Of a stretch of 64,000 bases of DNA, positions 7,297-17,330 are shown piece by piece. The notes under the pieces were generated by a model. That model did not search any database and had not been told where the DNA came from. It saw nothing but the letters and a program-made list of their open reading frames with translations. The first letter of the stretch is position 1, and the number at the start of each line of letters is the position of its first letter. The position numbers were made by a program, and so were the translations under genes. The DNA is from a bacterium. Lineage in GTDB: Bacteria; Sysuimicrobiota; Sysuimicrobiia; Sysuimicrobiales; Humicultoraceae. The stretch lies in contig JAVHLI010000005.1 of NCBI GenBank assembly GCA_031082185.1, positions 124,001 through 188,000 on the forward strand, given 5' to 3'.

Positions 7297-9941
7297 GCCT
7301 CCCGGCCGTGACACTTCTTGAACTTCTTCCCGCTCCCGCACCAGCAGGGATCGTTCCGTCCGACCTTGGGCTGGCCGGCGCCGCCGGCTCCGGACTTGCC
7401 GCCGTGGACACCCGGCTCACGCGCCGGCATGACTGGACGCGCGACCGCGCGCTCCTGTGGGACTACCTCCAGGCGGAAGAGCATCCTAACGGCTTCCTCT
7501 TGGATGGCCTGGAGCGTGGATTGAAACAGATCATAGCCTTCCCGCTGGTACTCGATCAGGGGACTCGCCTGCGCATAGGCGCGCAGGCCGATTCCCTCAC
7601 GCAGGGCGTCCATGTTGTGCAGGTGATCTATCCACTTGCGGTCCAAGGTCTGGAGGAGCACCAGCCGCTCGATTTCGCGGAGCGTAGCGGCGCCGATCTC
7701 GGATTCGCGGCGCTCGTATGCCTCCAAGGCCGCGTCGGCCACGCGGTCGGCCACCTCGTCGGAGCGCAGCCCGCGTAGCGATTCGAACTGCAGGCCGGTC
7801 AGGGACGGGATGATCTGGCCTATCTCCGCGCGGAGACCCTCAAGGTCCCAGTCCTCGGGGTGGACATCCTTGACGCAGATCGCCTCAACCTGTGTCTCGA
7901 CGAGGCGGGTGATCATGTCGAGCACGTTCTCGCGGATGTTGCTGCCTGCGAGCACCTTGCGCCGCTCGGCGTAGATCACTCTACGCTGGACGTTCATGAC
8001 GTCGTCGTACTCGAGCACGTGCTTGCGCATGTCGAAGTGGTACTGCTCGACCTTCTTCTGGGCCGACTCGATCTGCCGGGAGATCAGGTTGTGCTCAATT
8101 GGGGTGTCCTCGTCCAACCCCAGGCGATCCATCAGGCCTGCGATGCGCTCCCCGGCGAAGATGCGCATGAGCTCGTCGTCCAGCCCGATGTAGAACCGGC
8201 TGGACCCCGGGTCACCCTGGCGGCCGGAGCGCCCGCGAAGCTGGTTGTCAATACGGCGCGCCTCGTGGCGTTCGGTCCCGAGGACATGGAGACCGCCCAG
8301 CGCACAAACGCGCTCGGCCTCGACGGGATCCGGCGGATTCCCGCCCAGGACTATGTCCACCCCGCGGCCGGCCATGTTGGTCGCGATCGTCACCGCGCCT
8401 ACGCTGCCCGCCTGCGCGATAATCTCCGCCTCGCGTTCGTGTTGCTTGGCGTTGAGCACCTCGTGGCGGATCCCCCGGCGGCGCAGTAGCTCCGAGAGAT
8501 GCTCGTTCCTCTCGATCGAGCGCGTGCCGACCAGGACCGGCCGGCCCTGGCCGTGCCACCCGGCTATCTCCTCGACCACCGCTTTCCACTTGCCCTTCTC
8601 CGTCTTGTAGATCATGTCCGGGTGATCTGCGCGGACCATCGGCCGGTGCGTGGGGACCATGACCACCGGCAGGTTGTAGATCTTGGACAGCTCCTCTTCC
8701 TCGGTCTTAGCGGTACCGGTCATGCCCGCCAGCTTCTCGTACATGCGGAAGTAGTTCTGAAACGTGATCGTGGCCAGGGTCTGGCTCTCACGCTCCACCC
8801 TGACACCTTCCTTGGCCTCGATGGCCTGGTGCAACCCGTCGGAGTAGCGCCGGCCGAACATCAGGCGGCCGGTGAACTCGTCCACTATAATAACCTGACC
8901 GTCCTTCACCACGTACTCCACGTCACGCTTGTAGACGGCGTGCGCCCGAAGTCCCTGGTGCAGCTGGTGCATGAGGTCACCGTGCTCGGGGTCGGAGAGG
9001 TCATCAATCCCCAGCAGCCGCTCGGCGTGGGCCACGCCCTCGTCGGTCAGAATCGCGTTCTTCAGCTTCTCGTCCACGGTGTAGTCCGCGTCGCGCTGCA
9101 GCCGGGGCACGACGCGGGCGAAGCGCTGGTAGCGCTCGACCCCTCCCTCAACCACTCCCGAGATGATCAGGGGGGTGCGGGCCTCGTCAATCAGGATGAA
9201 GTCCACCTCGTCCACGATGGCGTAGTGGAGTGCACGCAGCACCAGGTCCTCCTCACGCAGGACCATGTTGTCGCGGAGGTAGTCGAAGCCAAACTCGTTG
9301 TTGGTGCCGTAGGTGATGTCCGCCGCGTAGGCCTCGCGCCGGCTGACCGGACGGAAGTGATTCAGGCGATCGTCATGGTGCGCCTTGGGATCGTTGTAGG
9401 CAGGATCGTACAGCCCGGAGAACTCGTGCCCTATAGCCGCTACCGAGAACCCGAGGAGATGGTAGATCGGCCCCATCCATCCCGCGTCGCGCCGGCTCAG
9501 GTAGTCGTTCACCGTGACCAGGTGTGCGCCGCGACCCGTAAGTGCGTTGAGAACCATCGGAAGAGTCGCCACCAGCGTCTTGCCCTCGCCGGTCTTCATC
9601 TCGGCGATTCTGCCTCGGTGGAGCACCGCCCCGCCGATCAGCTGCGCGTCGAAGTGTCGCTGGCCTATGGTGCGCTGGCTGGCCACCCGCACGGCGGCAA
9701 ACACCGGGGGCAGCAGCTCGTCCAGGGCGGCCGCCTGGACCGCCTTGCGCTCGTCACCCTCCAGGCCCTCGATCGCCCCGGTAACCCCATCGCGCCAGAT
9801 GGCGACGCGATCCCTCAGGGCCTCGTCGTTCAACTGCTGGAACTCCGGCTCCAGGCTGTTGATCTCCTCGACGGTGGGGCGCAGCCGCGCCACCTCGCGC
9901 TCGCTCGGATCGCCCAGGAGCCGGCCTAATAACCCTCGCAT
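7293..9941 (-). CDS. secA: Preprotein translocase ATPase SecA
   Basis: SecA is the motor that drives unfolded preproteins through SecYEG. The 882-residue protein has the Walker A loop MKTGEGKTL (about 115-123), the DEVD-type Walker B segment ([14 protein letters not shown]), helicase motifs such as [11 protein letters not shown] and a C-terminal zinc/SecB-binding motif ([14 protein letters not shown]). Length and all motifs are normal. A GAGGTG Shine-Dalgarno precedes the ATG. It overlaps lnt by 4 nt, linking secretion to lipoprotein maturation. Confidence 0.98.
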   Translation of the reverse strand: MRGLLGRLLGDPSEREVARLRPTVEEINSLEPEFQQLNDEALRDRVAIWRDGVTGAIEGLEGDERKAVQAAALDELLPPVFAAVRVASQRTIGQRHFDAQLIGGAVLHRGRIAEMKTGEGKTLVATLPMVLNALTGRGAHLVTVNDYLSRRDAGWMGPIYHLLGFSVAAIGHEFSGLYDPAYNDPKAHHDDRLNHFRPVSRREAYAADITYGTNNEFGFDYLRDNMVLREEDLVLRALHYAIVDEVDFILIDEARTPLIISGVVEGGVERYQRFARVVPRLQRDADYTVDEKLKNAILTDEGVAHAERLLGIDDLSDPEHGDLMHQLHQGLRAHAVYKRDVEYVVKDGQVIIVDEFTGRLMFGRRYSDGLHQAIEAKEGVRVERESQTLATITFQNYFRMYEKLAGMTGTAKTEEEELSKIYNLPVVMVPTHRPMVRADHPDMIYKTEKGKWKAVVEEIAGWHGQGRPVLVGTRSIERNEHLSELLRRRGIRHEVLNAKQHEREAEIIAQAGSVGAVTIATNMAGRGVDIVLGGNPPDPVEAERVCALGGLHVLGTERHEARRIDNQLRGRSGRQGDPGSSRFYIGLDDELMRIFAGERIAGLMDRLGLDEDTPIEHNLISRQIESAQKKVEQYHFDMRKHVLEYDDVMNVQRRVIYAERRKVLAGSNIRENVLDMITRLVETQVEAICVKDVHPEDWDLEGLRAEIGQIIPSLTGLQFESLRGLRSDEVADRVADAALEAYERRESEIGAATLREIERLVLLQTLDRKWIDHLHNMDALREGIGLRAYAQASPLIEYQREGYDLFQSTLQAIQEEAVRMLFRLEVVPQERAVARPVMPAREPGVHGGKSGAGGAGQPKVGRNDPCWCGSGKKFKKCHGREA

Positions 9942-9982
9942 AACACACCTCGCAGGCCGGAGTAGGGGAGCGCGCCTGAGCT

Positions 9983-10636
9983 CTAGCGGTGGGCGGCCAA
10001 CCAGGAAATGGGACGGTTCACCGCGGACAGCACCGCGCGCACGACCGCCTCACGGGGATCGTCGCGCACGACCGACGCGCCCGCCAGGATCTCGTGATCG
10101 GTCCCTGCCAGGGTGACGGTGACCACAGCCACCTCTTGCTCAGCCACCGGTAGCACCGCCGCGCCCTCGAAGACCAGCATCCCCTGAGCCCTCAGGAAGA
10201 CCTCGACCGCACGCAACGTCGCCTGCGCCACGAGGCCCAAGCGGTGCCGGGAGACGTTGGGCCCTGCCGCGGTCCCCTCGTAGAGCATCCCGCGGTCCTC
10301 AAGGTGCACCCTAATCTCCGCGCAGTCCCGAATAATGCTCTGCGAGAGACCCACGAACTTGAGCCGCGCCTGGGGTACCGCCGAGGTGTTCTCCTCCGGC
10401 CGCATCGCCGCAACCCGGACCTGGCGAGGTTCCAGTGAAGCACCCATCTCGGCCGCCAGAGCGGAGACGACGTCCAGCGCGATCAGCTTGGGGCTGCGGT
10501 CCGCCTGCCCCAGAACGTGGATCACGTCAATCTGGCCCTCAGGCGTCGGCACTACCCTCGCCGCCACGACCCCCCGGAGGCGGCGTATGATCTCCTCTGC
10601 CTGATCCGCTTCGGTACGACCGAGTTCACGGGCCAC
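9983..10636 (-). CDS. Conserved protein of unknown function between hpf and secA
   Basis: This is a soluble 217-residue protein with no signal peptide or membrane segment. The N-terminal part (about residues 15-75) has the pattern [11 protein letters not shown]...[15 protein letters not shown], reminiscent of small conserved hypothetical proteins of Gram-positive and thermophilic bacteria with an IHVLA...PKQxxRDIESAL signature. The C-terminal half repeats alpha/beta segments ([22 protein letters not shown]). I cannot assign a function. It lies 41 nt upstream of secA and about 41 nt downstream of hpf, so it is probably in the same transcript. Intact reading frame and codon use argue for a real gene. 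Confidence 0.75.
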   Translation of the reverse strand: MARELGRTEADQAEEIIRRLRGVVAARVVPTPEGQIDVIHVLGQADRSPKLIALDVVSALAAEMGASLEPRQVRVAAMRPEENTSAVPQARLKFVGLSQSIIRDCAEIRVHLEDRGMLYEGTAAGPNVSRHRLGLVAQATLRAVEVFLRAQGMLVFEGAAVLPVAEQEVAVVTVTLAGTDHEILAGASVVRDDPREAVVRAVLSAVNRPISWLAAHR

Positions 10637-10677
10637 TGGGCACCTCCGGCGTCCGGCTGGTCAGGAACGAGCCGCGG

Positions 10678-11274
10678 CTAAGCTTCGGGCTCAATCAACC
10701 CGTAGTCGCCGTCGCGGCGCTTGTACAACACGTTGATGTCCTGCGTCCCGGCGTGACGGAAGACGAAGAACAAGTGCCCCAACAGCTCCATCTGGAGCAC
10801 GGCCTCATCGGGCGTCATCGGCTTCATCGCGAACCTCTTGACACGCACGATCTGTGGTTCCGCGGGAACTTCCGTTCCCTGGGCCTCCAGCACCGACTCC
10901 GCGGATTTCTGAGCTCGGCGCCGCCGGCGCGACTCGTCAAGTCTCCGCTTCTCGGTGATCCGGCTGCGATACTTCTCGATCTGCCTCTCTAACTTGTCCA
11001 CGGCGCGGTCAATCGAGGTGTACATGTCTTCGGTGGTTTCCTCGGCGCGAAGCACCAGCCCGTCGCACCACACCGTCACCTCGACCACCTGCGCGCGCCC
11101 CCTGGTCCTGTCGCGGGCTACGCTCAGCACTACCTGCGCATCCTGGACTCGATCGAAGTACCGCGGCAGCTTCGCGAGCTTCTGCTCGGCATACGCCCGC
11201 AGCGCGTCCGTCACGGCGATGTGCTTCCCCTGGACGCGAACCGGCATCTCCCCGGTCCGCTTGCGCTCAGCCAT
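10678..11274 (-). CDS. hpf: Ribosome hibernation promoting factor, long form
   Basis: The 198-residue long HPF has an N-terminal S30AE/YfiA domain (about residues 10-105; VRVQGKHIAVTDALRAYAEQKL) and a C-terminal dimerisation domain (about 140-198; IVRVKRFAMKPMTPDEAVLQMELLGHLFFVF). The two are joined by a basic linker. Long HPF dimerises 70S ribosomes into inactive 100S particles under stress. The architecture is typical of Gram-positive and many other bacteria. AGGAGG lies 7 nt before the ATG, and an ATG nine codons in is an alternative. An imperfect inverted repeat (11288-11308) lies immediately upstream. Confidence 0.96.
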   Translation of the reverse strand: MAERKRTGEMPVRVQGKHIAVTDALRAYAEQKLAKLPRYFDRVQDAQVVLSVARDRTRGRAQVVEVTVWCDGLVLRAEETTEDMYTSIDRAVDKLERQIEKYRSRITEKRRLDESRRRRRAQKSAESVLEAQGTEVPAEPQIVRVKRFAMKPMTPDEAVLQMELLGHLFFVFRHAGTQDINVLYKRRDGDYGLIEPEA

Positions 11275-11287
11275 GACTCGCCTCCTG

Positions 11288-11308
11288 TCGGGTTTCCTAG
11301 GAATACCC
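11288..11308. repeat. Short inverted repeat in the hpf 5' region
   Basis: The 21-nt element reads as an inverted repeat with arms beginning CGGGT and ending ACCCG, one bulged base and a CTAG centre. On the minus strand it ends just before the AGGAGG that serves hpf. It could be an mRNA hairpin affecting hpf translation, a protein site, or the end of hppA transcription, although no U-run follows. Confidence 0.45.
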
Positions 11309-11352
11309 GATGCTTCTTCGGCGGCTCCGCACCCTCCTCCCGTACGCTCCCA

Positions 11353-13305
11353 CTAGCGGAACAGAGGAGCAAATACCAGGGCAACCACCGTCATCAACTT
11401 AATCAGGATGTTCAAGGCCGGCCCCGCGGTGTCCTTGAACGGGTCCCCCACCGTGTCGCCTATGACGGCGGCCTTGTGCGGATCACTCCCCTTGCCGCCG
11501 TGGTGCCCGGCCTCGATGTGCTTCTTCGCATTGTCCCATGCCCCACCCGAGTTGGCCAGGTAGAGCGCAAGCGGCACCCCGGTCACGATGGCGCCCCCCA
11601 GCAGCCCGCCGAGGGCTTCCTTGCTCAGGAGCACACCCACGGCGATCGGGATCAGGACCGCCAGCAGCCCAGGGATAACCATCTCCCTGAGCGCGCCTTG
11701 GGTGGCGATGTCCACGCATCGGGCATAGTCAGGCCTTGCCTCCCCCTCCATCAGTCCCTTGATGCTGCGGAACTGCCGGCGGACTTCGCCGACCATCGTC
11801 TGTGCGGTTCGGCCCACCGCCCGCATCGCCAGCGCCGCAAACAGGAACGGGACTGCGCCGCCGAGGAGAAGGCCGGCGAGCACCTCGGGGCTCATCAAGT
11901 CAATCGTCTGAATGCCCACCGCCTGGCGGTAGAAGAAGAACAGTACCAGCGCCGTAAGCGCGGCGGAACCGATGGCGAACCCCTTGGCTATGGCTGCGGT
12001 CGTGTTCCCCGCCGCGTCCAGTGAGTCGGCCACCTGCCGCACCTCGGGTCCCAGGTGGCTCATCTCGGCGATACCCGCGGCGTTGTCGGCAATGGGCCCG
12101 TACGCGTCCACGGACACCGTCATGCCGGTTATCGATAGCATGCCGACTGCCGCCAGCGCTATGCCGTAAAAACCCGCAAGATGGAAGGCGAAAATGGTGG
12201 AAAGCGCGATCACCACCAGCGGCAGCACCGTGCTCAGCATTCCCTGCGCGGTGCCCTCGATGATCAGCGGGGCCGGACCGGACACGGCTGAAGCGGCCAG
12301 GTTCCTGACCTCGCGGCCCGAGGTGTAGTACTCCGCCACCTGCCCTATCACGACGCCGGACGCCAGCCCCATGGCAACCGCCCAGAAGTAGCTCAGATCC
12401 CCCAGCGTCGCCCGCACGACCAAGAAGGCGGCACCGACCATGACCGCGGCGCTGGCCAGCATCCCGCGGCGCAGCGCCCGCTGCGGATCGGCCCCACGCA
12501 CGAAGAACGTCCCGACGATCGAGGCCGCGATGCCCGCGCAGGCCAGCAACACCGCGGTCAGGGCCCCAGGCTCCTTCAGCTGCACGAACCCAATTGCAAT
12601 GGCCGCGATTACGGTGCCCACGTAGGACTCGAACAGGTCCGCGCCCATGCCGGCCACGTCCCCGACGTTGTCGCCCACCGCGTCCGCGATAACCGCGGGG
12701 TTGCGCGGATCGTCCTCCGGGATGCCTACCTCTACCTTGCCGACCAGGTCCGCTCCCACGTCGGCGCCCTTGGTGTAGATGCCGCCGCCCACGCGCGCGA
12801 ACAGCGCAACGGACGACGCACCGAGCGAGAAACCGATAACTTGGTTGGCATCGCGGAAGAGCAGGTAGAGAACGCCTACCCCCAGCAATCCCAGCCCCAC
12901 TACCGTCATCCCCATCACGGCGCCGCCGGGGAACGCCACCGCAACCGCAGGGGCCAAGCCTGACCGCGCCGCCTGGGCGGTGCGCGTGTTCGCCAGGGTA
13001 GCCACGCGCATGCCGAAGTACCCGGCGGACACCGAGCACCCTGCGCCCAGGAGGAATGCCACCGCGGTCCGAAGCGCAATCCCCGGCACCAGGCCCGATG
13101 CCAGAACAGCGAACAGCACAGCCACGAAGAGCGCAATGGCCCGGTACTCCCGCGCCAAGAATGCCATCGCCCCGTCGCGAATAGCACCGGAGATGGCCTG
13201 CATCTCGGGCGTGCCGGGATCGTGTGCCCTCACCCGGTGCGCCAAAACCGCGGCGTAGATCAGCGCCACAACCCCTGCTATCGGCCCCCACCACAGTAGC
13301 TCCAT
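11353..13305 (-). CDS. hppA: Membrane-bound pyrophosphatase (ion-translocating, K+-dependent type)
   Basis: This integral membrane enzyme couples PPi hydrolysis to H+ and/or Na+ pumping. The 650-residue protein has about 15-16 membrane segments. It carries the catalytic [11 protein letters not shown] region (in [20 protein letters not shown]), the [20 protein letters not shown] acidic motif and a second acidic cluster near the C-terminus ([18 protein letters not shown]). Alanine in GNTTAA, rather than lysine, marks the K+-dependent subclass; the pumped ion cannot be read reliably. The start at 13305 has a GGGAGG Shine-Dalgarno 6 nt upstream, which is better than the ATG 12 codons earlier. The PPi-linked enzyme ppdK lies two genes upstream. 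Confidence 0.96.
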   Translation of the reverse strand: MELLWWGPIAGVVALIYAAVLAHRVRAHDPGTPEMQAISGAIRDGAMAFLAREYRAIALFVAVLFAVLASGLVPGIALRTAVAFLLGAGCSVSAGYFGMRVATLANTRTAQAARSGLAPAVAVAFPGGAVMGMTVVGLGLLGVGVLYLLFRDANQVIGFSLGASSVALFARVGGGIYTKGADVGADLVGKVEVGIPEDDPRNPAVIADAVGDNVGDVAGMGADLFESYVGTVIAAIAIGFVQLKEPGALTAVLLACAGIAASIVGTFFVRGADPQRALRRGMLASAAVMVGAAFLVVRATLGDLSYFWAVAMGLASGVVIGQVAEYYTSGREVRNLAASAVSGPAPLIIEGTAQGMLSTVLPLVVIALSTIFAFHLAGFYGIALAAVGMLSITGMTVSVDAYGPIADNAAGIAEMSHLGPEVRQVADSLDAAGNTTAAIAKGFAIGSAALTALVLFFFYRQAVGIQTIDLMSPEVLAGLLLGGAVPFLFAALAMRAVGRTAQTMVGEVRRQFRSIKGLMEGEARPDYARCVDIATQGALREMVIPGLLAVLIPIAVGVLLSKEALGGLLGGAIVTGVPLALYLANSGGAWDNAKKHIEAGHHGGKGSDPHKAAVIGDTVGDPFKDTAGPALNILIKLMTVVALVFAPLFR

Positions 13306-13350
13306 CACTGCCTCCCCCAACCAGCGGGTTTCTGTGTGCAACCCGAAGTC

Positions 13351-14415
13351 CTAACCGCCGTCAATCCCCGCCACCATGAAGAGCCCGGCGAAGGTGCGGA
13401 CCGCGTACCGATCGGTCATGCCGGCCACGAAGTCGCAGGCGGCCCTGTGAGGGGATTCCGCGGATCCATTGCCCATCGGATCGCCGGGGATCTCTCCAGG
13501 ATGAGCCGTGAAGTAGTCGAACAGGAGGCGGAGCATGCGCCGGCCCCGTACGGCCTCCATCCTGGATGGAGCGCTGTGGTAAACCCTTTCCGCCAGGAAG
13601 TCCTTGAGCCCGTTCAGGGCCTCGCGCATCGGAGCAGACAGGTCAACCGCATCGGTGCTGGATGCCACCGCCACGACGTCATGAACGATCGCGTCCAGCC
13701 AACGCGCACGAGGCTCGCCCAGGACCGCGGTGATCTCACGCGGTATGTCGGCCTCCCGTATCATCCCTGCCCGGATAGCGTCGTCGGTGTCGTGGTGCAG
13801 ATAGGCCAAGCGGTCGGCCGCCCGGACGAGCCGGCCCTCCTGCGTGGCTGGTCCCTCCGCGCCTTCTCCCACGGCCTCCAGGTCACGGAGACCTTTGGAG
13901 TGGCAGGCGATCCCGTCCCGAACCTCCCAGGTCAGGTTCAGCCCGGCCACGGTGGCGCCGTCGGCCCGGTTGCGGTACTCGAGGCGGTCCACGACGCGCA
14001 GGCTCTGCTGGTCGTGACGAAACCCACCCCACGGCGCCATCGCCTCGTTCAGGGCCGCCTCACCGGCATGACCGAACGGAGGGTGGCCCAGGTCGTGCGC
14101 CAGCGCGATCGCCTCGGTCAGGTCCTCGTTGAGGCGCAGGACCCGGGCAATCGTTCGCGCAATCTGCGCCACCTCCAGCGTGTGCGTGAGCCGCGTGCGG
14201 TAGTGATCGCCCTCAGGCGCCAGGAACACCTGGGTCTTGTGCATGAGGCGGCGAAAGGCCTTGGCGTGCACGATCCGATCGCGGTCGCGCTGGAAGGCGG
14301 TCCGCAGCGGGTCATCGGGCTCGGGCTCGGCCCTCCCGCGCGACTCCGCCGCGCGGGAGGCGCGCGGCTGCAAGGCCGCGGCCTCCCACCTCTCGGTCTC
14401 TTCGCGCCCGCGCAC
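13351..14415 (-). CDS. dgt: dGTPase-like HD-domain deoxynucleoside triphosphohydrolase
   Basis: The 354-residue protein belongs to the dGTP triphosphohydrolase family, which splits dNTPs into nucleoside and tripolyphosphate. The conserved N-terminal block FQRDRDRIVHAKAFRRL is followed by KTQVF and RTRLTHTLEV. The HD metal site is in ALAHDLGHPPFGHAGE. The GTG at 14415 follows the ppdK stop by 4 nt and puts the conserved block at the usual distance; the longer ORF upstream would overlap ppdK. Length matches the short-type (bacterial group 2) Dgt. Substrate range is not predictable from sequence. Confidence 0.9.
   Translation of the reverse strand: MRGREETERWEAAALQPRASRAAESRGRAEPEPDDPLRTAFQRDRDRIVHAKAFRRLMHKTQVFLAPEGDHYRTRLTHTLEVAQIARTIARVLRLNEDLTEAIALAHDLGHPPFGHAGEAALNEAMAPWGGFRHDQQSLRVVDRLEYRNRADGATVAGLNLTWEVRDGIACHSKGLRDLEAVGEGAEGPATQEGRLVRAADRLAYLHHDTDDAIRAGMIREADIPREITAVLGEPRARWLDAIVHDVVAVASSTDAVDLSAPMREALNGLKDFLAERVYHSAPSRMEAVRGRRMLRLLFDYFTAHPGEIPGDPMGNGSAESPHRAACDFVAGMTDRYAVRTFAGLFMVAGIDGG
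14332..14360. repeat. Perfect 11-bp inverted repeat near the 5' end of dgt
   Basis: Arms of 11 bp at 14332-14342 and 14350-14360 are perfect complements around a 7-nt spacer. The repeat falls within about codons 19-28 of dgt, in a poorly conserved Ala/Arg-rich stretch before the conserved FQRDRDR block. An mRNA hairpin here could slow early translation. GC bias makes chance occurrence possible. Confidence 0.55.
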
Positions 14416-14419
14416 GTTT

Positions 14420-17314
14420 CTAGACGTCCCTTGCCGCCTGCATGCGATCCCGCAGGGCGGCCCGGGCTGCGGCCAGCCTGGCCACGGGCACACGGTACGG
14501 CGAGCAGCTCACGTAGTTGAGCCCCAATGCGTGGCAGAACTCGATCGACTCGGGATCCCCACCATGCTCGCCGCAGATTCCGATCTCCAGCCCAGGGTTC
14601 TTGGCGCGCCCGCCTGCCACGGCCATCTTCATCGCCTCGCCCACACCGGCGCGGTCAATCGTCTGGAACGGGTTCTTCGGCAGAATTCCCTTCTCCACGA
14701 ACTGCAGCAGGAACTTGCCCTCGGCGTCGTCACGGGAAATGCCGAAGATGGTCTGCGTGAGGTCGTTCGTGCCGAACGAGAAGAACTCGGCGTGCTGCGC
14801 GATCTCGCCGGCCACGAAACAGGCCCGCGGCAGCTCGATCATCGTCCCGAACTTGTAGACAACCTTGACGCCCTCGCGCTCAAACACGTCGCGAACCACC
14901 TCCAACAGCTCGCGGTGCGTCTCGCGCAACTCGTTGACGTGACTGACCAGCGGGATCATTATCTCCGGTACCGCGACAACACCACGCTTGGTCACGCGGC
15001 AGGCCGCCTCCATGATCGCCCTGACCTGCATCGCGATGATCGCCGGATAGGTTAGCCCCAACCGGATCCCGCGCAGCCCCAGCATCGGGTTGGCCTCTCG
15101 CATCGCGTTCACGGCCTGGAGCTGCGTCTCCTTGCGGCGCAGCGCGGCGCGCATCGTGCCCAGCGAGGGCTGGCCCTTCATGGGCCGCCACCGGCGAACG
15201 CCCTCCAGGGCCTCGATCCGAGCGCGCAACGCGCTCGTCTCTTCCAGCAGCGAGTCGTGCGATGGTAGGAACTCGTGCAGCGGAGGGTCAATGAGCCGCA
15301 CGATCACCGGCAGGCCGTCCATTGCCCGGAACAGCCCCTCGAAGTCCCGACGCTGCAGCTTCAGGAGCGTGGACAGCGCGGCTTTGTACAGGCGGGCCGC
15401 CTGGGAAGCCCGTAGTGCCCGCTCTGCCGCCTTAACGTCGGCCTTGAGCTTCTTGTCCTCGGGCCGGTCGGCCGCCGCCCGCTCCGCGGCCCGGTGCCTG
15501 TCCAGAAGCGCCTGGGCCTCCCCGGCGTTCAGGATCATCTGGCGCACGGTAGGCAGGCGGTCCTCCTCGAAGAACATGTGCTCTGTCCGGCATAGCCCGA
15601 TTCCCTCCGCGCCAAAGCCGCGGGCGCGAACCGCGTCGCGCGGGTAGTCGGCGTTCGCCCAGACGCCCAGGCGGCGGGCCTCATCCGCCCAGGACAGCAG
15701 CTCAATGAGCTCGGCTTGATCTTCAAGCCGGGGCTCTATGGTCGGCAGCTCCCCTGAGAACACCTCGCCGGTGCCGCCGTCAATCGAGACGTGCTCGCCC
15801 TGGCGGATCTTCCTTCCGTCCACCGAGAGATGGCGGGCCTCGACGTCAACTCGGAGCGCATCGCAGCCTGCCACGCACGGCAGGCCGAGCCCGCGCGCGA
15901 CCACCGCCGCATGGCTAGTGGCGCCGCCGCGGCTCGTCAGGATCCCCTTGGCGCTGAGCATCCCGTGCACATCGTCAGGGTTGGTCTCGGGCCTGATCAG
16001 GATAACGGGCCTGCCGGACTTCCCCCACTCCTCGGCGGTGTCCGCATCGAAAACCGCCATGCCCACGGCCGCGCCTGGAGAGGCGTTCAGGCCGCGTGCA
16101 AGGAGCCGGCCGCTTGCCGCCGCTGCCTCTTTGGCGCGCGGATCGAACCGAGGATGGAGCAGCATGTCAATCTGGCCGGGCTCAACGCGCAGCAGCGCCT
16201 CCTCTTTTGAGATGAGCCCCTCCCCCGCCATCTCCACGGCGATCTTAACCGCGGCCTGCGCCGTCCGCTTGCCGCTCCGCGTCTGCAGTATCCACAGGCG
16301 GCCGCGCTCGATCGTAAATTCCAAGTCTTGCACTTCCCTGTAGTGCCGCTCGAGCATCTCGCAGACGCCCAGGAACTCCTCGTAGGCCTTCGGAAGATCC
16401 TTGGCCAGTTCTGCAATCGGCTTGGGGTTGCGTATGCCTGCGACCACGTCCTCGCCCTGCGCGTTTATCAGGTACTCGCCGAACACGCCGCGCTCGCCGG
16501 TTGCCGGGTTGCGGGTGAACGCCACGCCGGTCCCGGAGTCTAACCCCATGTTGCCAAAAACCATGACCTGCACGTTCACGGCGGTGCCCAAGTCGTGGGC
16601 GATCCCGTGGAAGTTGCGGTAGTCAACAGCCCGCTTGCCCTGCCAGGAGTTGAACACCGCCAGGATCGCCATCCGGAGTTGCTCGCGCGGGTTCTGCGGG
16701 AACTCGGTGCCCCGCTCGGTCTTGATCAGGCGACGGAAATCGTCGGCGATTCCGCGGAGGTCGTCCGCACCCAGGTCGGTGTCCTCAACTACCCGCCTGC
16801 GCGCCTTGACGCGCTGGATGATGTGCTCAAACTTCTCCCCGGGGATGCCCAGGACGGTCTTCCCAAACATCTGGATCAACCGGCGGTAGGCATCGCGGAC
16901 GAAGCGCTCGTTACCCGTCTGTTGGACCAAACCCTCGAGGGTTCGGTCGTTCAGGCCCAGGTTGAGTACCGTGTCCATCATCCCGGGCATGCTGAAGACC
17001 GCGCCCGACCGCACCGAAACCAGCAGCGGGTTGGCGGAATCTCCGAAGCGTTTGCCCACCTTCTCCTCGATGGCGCGCATCCGCGCCCACACCTCGTCCA
17101 GCAACCCGGCAGGAATCTTCCGCCCCGTCCGCATGTACTGCACGCAGGCCTTCGTGTTGATGGTGAATCCGGGGGGCACCGGCAGGCCCACGCGGCACAT
17201 CTCGGCCAGCCCGGCCCCCTTGCCGCCCAACAACTCGCGCATCGAAGCGTCGCCTTCCTCGAAGAGCTGCGTCCACCGCAACTCGGCGGCCGCGGCCTTT
17301 CTTGCTGCTGCCAT
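14420..17314 (-). CDS. ppdK: Pyruvate, phosphate dikinase
   Basis: PPDK interconverts pyruvate + ATP + Pi and PEP + AMP + PPi. The order is an N-terminal ATP-grasp domain (GGKGAGLAEM; SMPGMMDTVLNLG), the phosphohistidine domain (GGATSHAAVVARGLGLPC) and the C-terminal PEP/pyruvate TIM barrel (GLRGIRLGLTYP, FGTNDLTQTIFGISRDD). At 964 residues it exceeds the usual 870-900. Part of the excess is a charged, probably helical insertion (around LDRHRAAERAAADRP...KAAERALRASQ) just before the barrel. It lies between glyS and dgt with 16- and 4-nt gaps. Near hppA it suggests PPi-based energy economy, in either direction. Confidence 0.97.
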   Translation of the reverse strand: MAAARKAAAAELRWTQLFEEGDASMRELLGGKGAGLAEMCRVGLPVPPGFTINTKACVQYMRTGRKIPAGLLDEVWARMRAIEEKVGKRFGDSANPLLVSVRSGAVFSMPGMMDTVLNLGLNDRTLEGLVQQTGNERFVRDAYRRLIQMFGKTVLGIPGEKFEHIIQRVKARRRVVEDTDLGADDLRGIADDFRRLIKTERGTEFPQNPREQLRMAILAVFNSWQGKRAVDYRNFHGIAHDLGTAVNVQVMVFGNMGLDSGTGVAFTRNPATGERGVFGEYLINAQGEDVVAGIRNPKPIAELAKDLPKAYEEFLGVCEMLERHYREVQDLEFTIERGRLWILQTRSGKRTAQAAVKIAVEMAGEGLISKEEALLRVEPGQIDMLLHPRFDPRAKEAAAASGRLLARGLNASPGAAVGMAVFDADTAEEWGKSGRPVILIRPETNPDDVHGMLSAKGILTSRGGATSHAAVVARGLGLPCVAGCDALRVDVEARHLSVDGRKIRQGEHVSIDGGTGEVFSGELPTIEPRLEDQAELIELLSWADEARRLGVWANADYPRDAVRARGFGAEGIGLCRTEHMFFEEDRLPTVRQMILNAGEAQALLDRHRAAERAAADRPEDKKLKADVKAAERALRASQAARLYKAALSTLLKLQRRDFEGLFRAMDGLPVIVRLIDPPLHEFLPSHDSLLEETSALRARIEALEGVRRWRPMKGQPSLGTMRAALRRKETQLQAVNAMREANPMLGLRGIRLGLTYPAIIAMQVRAIMEAACRVTKRGVVAVPEIMIPLVSHVNELRETHRELLEVVRDVFEREGVKVVYKFGTMIELPRACFVAGEIAQHAEFFSFGTNDLTQTIFGISRDDAEGKFLLQFVEKGILPKNPFQTIDRAGVGEAMKMAVAGGRAKNPGLEIGICGEHGGDPESIEFCHALGLNYVSCSPYRVPVARLAAARAALRDRMQAARDV

Positions 17315-17330
17315 CTACTCTCACTCCCTT

